The translations under genes and the position numbers were made by a program. DNA of 64,000 bases, taken from NCBI GenBank assembly GCA_026984455.1, contig JALSSC010000004.1, positions 1 to 64,000 of the forward strand. The letters run 5' to 3'. This DNA is from Chromatiaceae bacterium. GTDB taxonomy: Bacteria; Pseudomonadota; Gammaproteobacteria; Chromatiales; Chromatiaceae. Under the pieces are notes generated by a model. It was not told where the DNA came from, did not search any database, and was given only the letters and a program-made list of their open reading frames with translations. Below are positions 62,666 through 64,000 of the stretch, in pieces (the first letter of the stretch is position 1; every line of letters starts with the position of its first letter).

Positions 62666-64000
62666 TTACGCCCACAGCCGTCCCAGGGCATTGCGAAACC
62701 GCTCCTCCAAGGCCGTCACGGCCTTACTTGGGGCGGCGCCGGCCAGATACCAACGGCGTTCCAGATCCAGGGCCTGGTCCTGGGGCGCGGCCTCGGCGCC
62801 CTGGCCGAGACGGTCGGCGAGGCGCTCCACCTGAAAGGCCAGGCGGTCCTCGCGACAGGCGGGAGGCGAGTCCACCCCGGCGAGGATCTCCAGGTGCAGG
62901 CAGAGCTGTTCCCGTGTCTTGCGCCCCCCTTCCAGGGACTGCAGCCAGGCGTCACGGGCCGGACCGGACCGGGCGGCCTCCAGGGCCGCACGGAAGCGCC
63001 CTGAGAGGGCTTGGGCGGCGGCCTCGTCGAGGCCAGCGAAGCGCTCTTCCCAAGGGGCTGGGTCGATGCCGGCGGCGGTCTCCACCCTAGCCTCCAGTTC
63101 GCTGCACAGGTCATGGGCCTCGCCGAGGGGGGCGAGTCGCCCGCGGCGCTCGCTCAGGAGGCGCTCTGCGATGCGTCCCTGTACCCGCCGGACACTATCG
63201 GCCCAGCATGTGCTCAACCTGGCCGCGGCCTGGCGGGGCAGGTGTCCGGCCCGGGTATCCCGCCAGCGTTCCTCCAGGTCGTGTAGTCGGCGTTCCAGAT
63301 CGGCGCTGGGCAGGTCCTTTTTCTTCAGGTCTTCGAGTTCCCCGCACAGGGCCTCCAGGGCCTGGATCTGCCGTTCGTCCGCCTCCCGGCGGGCCCTTTC
63401 GCGCTCTCCCCGGCGGGCGAAGACCTGGTCGCAGGCGGCGCGGAAGCGTTCCCAGAGGGCGTTCTCCTGCCTACGTTTACCGGCCACGGTGACCTGCCAG
63501 GCGCGTTGCAGGCGCTTGATCTCCTCGATCGCGGCTTCGAGGTCCGGCGCCTCCGCCAGGGCCTCGGCCCGGGTGATGAGACTGAGCCGGTACTCGCGGT
63601 TGCGGGCGCGTTCCGCGGCCAGGTGTTTGTCGAGCCCGCGCATGGCCTGGTGGAAACTGCGTTCCAGGCGGCGGTGCTCGCGCGGCGCCACCGGGCCGAT
63701 GCGGGCCCAGCGCTGACGGGTCTCACGTGCCGCCTGGTTCATCTTCTTCCAGCTCACCCGCTCCCAGTCCACCTGGTGGAGGAATTCGTCGAGTTCGTCC
63801 AGCAGGGCCTCGCGTTCCTCGAGGTTGGCCTGCCAGATGGCGGCCTGGCGTTCGAGGTAGGGGGCACAGCGGGTGCGGGCTCGGTCGGTGGCGACCTGGA
63901 AGCGCTCGCGCAGGGCGGGGTTGATGGGCGAGCCGGCGCGCCCCAGGGAGCGCCATTCCTGCTGGAGTTCCTGCATCCGGCCGTGGATGGCGGCCGGGGG
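62666..64000 (-). CDS. DUF349-domain protein (5-prime end outside the window)
   Basis: The visible 444 residues are made of charged helical repeats typical of DUF349: MQELQQEWRSLGRAGSPINP, RARTRCAPYLERQ, ARETRQRWARIGPVAPREHR and IKRLQRAWQVTVAGKRR. They are long coiled coils rich in Glu, Arg and Trp. The frame continues unbroken to the window end, where eight more codons precede the ATG at 63976, and full-length family members are much longer, so the true start lies beyond 64000. The function of the family is unknown. It is convergent with the GGDEF-EAL gene. Confidence 0.87.
   Translation of the reverse strand, partial: PPAAIHGRMQELQQEWRSLGRAGSPINPALRERFQVATDRARTRCAPYLERQAAIWQANLEEREALLDELDEFLHQVDWERVSWKKMNQAARETRQRWARIGPVAPREHRRLERSFHQAMRGLDKHLAAERARNREYRLSLITRAEALAEAPDLEAAIEEIKRLQRAWQVTVAGKRRQENALWERFRAACDQVFARRGERERARREADERQIQALEALCGELEDLKKKDLPSADLERRLHDLEERWRDTRAGHLPRQAAARLSTCWADSVRRVQGRIAERLLSERRGRLAPLGEAHDLCSELEARVETAAGIDPAPWEERFAGLDEAAAQALSGRFRAALEAARSGPARDAWLQSLEGGRKTREQLCLHLEILAGVDSPPACREDRLAFQVERLADRLGQGAEAAPQDQALDLERRWYLAGAAPSKAVTALEERFRNALGRLWA

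Overview
The window is very GC-rich DNA of gammaproteobacterial type. It points to a sulfur-oxidising chemolithotroph or phototroph related to the Chromatiales/Ectothiorhodospiraceae. Evidence for this: Sox thiosulfate-oxidation genes (soxB, soxXA, soxK, a Sox-type rhodanese), a DsrC/TusE-family sulfur carrier, a group 3b-like [NiFe] hydrogenase, a full-length fused PurL, a CbrA-like kinase, sigma54-type flagellar genes and a Pro-Arg-His-Lys tRNA array. The species cannot be named from the sequence alone. There is no CRISPR array, no complete insertion sequence and no prophage.

Region by region. 0-4.7 kb: a polysaccharide deacetylase-like protein, a DsrC/TusE homologue with a candidate IscR site upstream, and a PEP-CTERM-like small protein beside a PrsT-like TPR protein. 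4.9-12.7 kb: purL, a methyltransferase, and a translationally coupled small membrane protein plus transporter-fused kinase (CbrX-CbrA-like). 12.7-19.1 kb: a stripped-down D-2-hydroxyacid dehydrogenase domain and a divergent sugar cluster (HAD phosphatase, two GT4 glycosyltransferases, a GH13_18 phosphorylase, a phosphomannose-isomerase-type cupin). This may make and break down a glycosylated compatible solute. 19.3-20.6 kb: an orphan ParA ATPase coupled to a small secreted protein.

20.8-28.0 kb is the sulfur region: soxB faces away from a TtrS/ThsS-like periplasmic-sensing kinase and its FixJ-type regulator, which lead into soxX, soxA, soxK and a periplasmic rhodanese. 28.1-28.5 kb holds four tRNAs with a visible promoter. 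29-33.5 kb carries an EF-G paralogue, an Lpp-like lipoprotein, a zinc-ribbon protein, a small cytochrome c and a Phd/PIN toxin-antitoxin pair with a palindromic operator. 33.7-40.0 kb is a tightly overlapped hydBGDA hydrogenase operon with its maturation protease, a membrane kinase and a lone receiver protein, preceded by an FNR/Anr-type box.

40-41.4 kb contains a family of intergenic repeats, including a MITE-like 203-bp unit, bracketing a lipid A-type acyltransferase. Then come a SWIM/SNF2 helicase, FxsA and a secreted phospholipase A2-like protein. 45.7-50.5 kb is a flagellar block: flgA diverges from a sigma54 promoter and flgBCDEF, with a decayed cheR fragment between them. 51.0-62.6 kb is a dense signalling island. 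It holds a MerR-type HTH fused to a receiver, a giant REC/HD-GYP/PAS/PAS/GGDEF/EAL protein, a hybrid kinase, a NarX/NarL-type pair and a membrane GAF-PAS-GGDEF-EAL protein. The window ends inside a DUF349 gene on the minus strand.

The most unusual items are the single polypeptide carrying both classes of c-di-GMP phosphodiesterase plus a cyclase within a coupled operon, the dehydrogenase catalytic domain with its NAD domain apparently removed, the cheR relic, and the repeat family around the acyltransferase.
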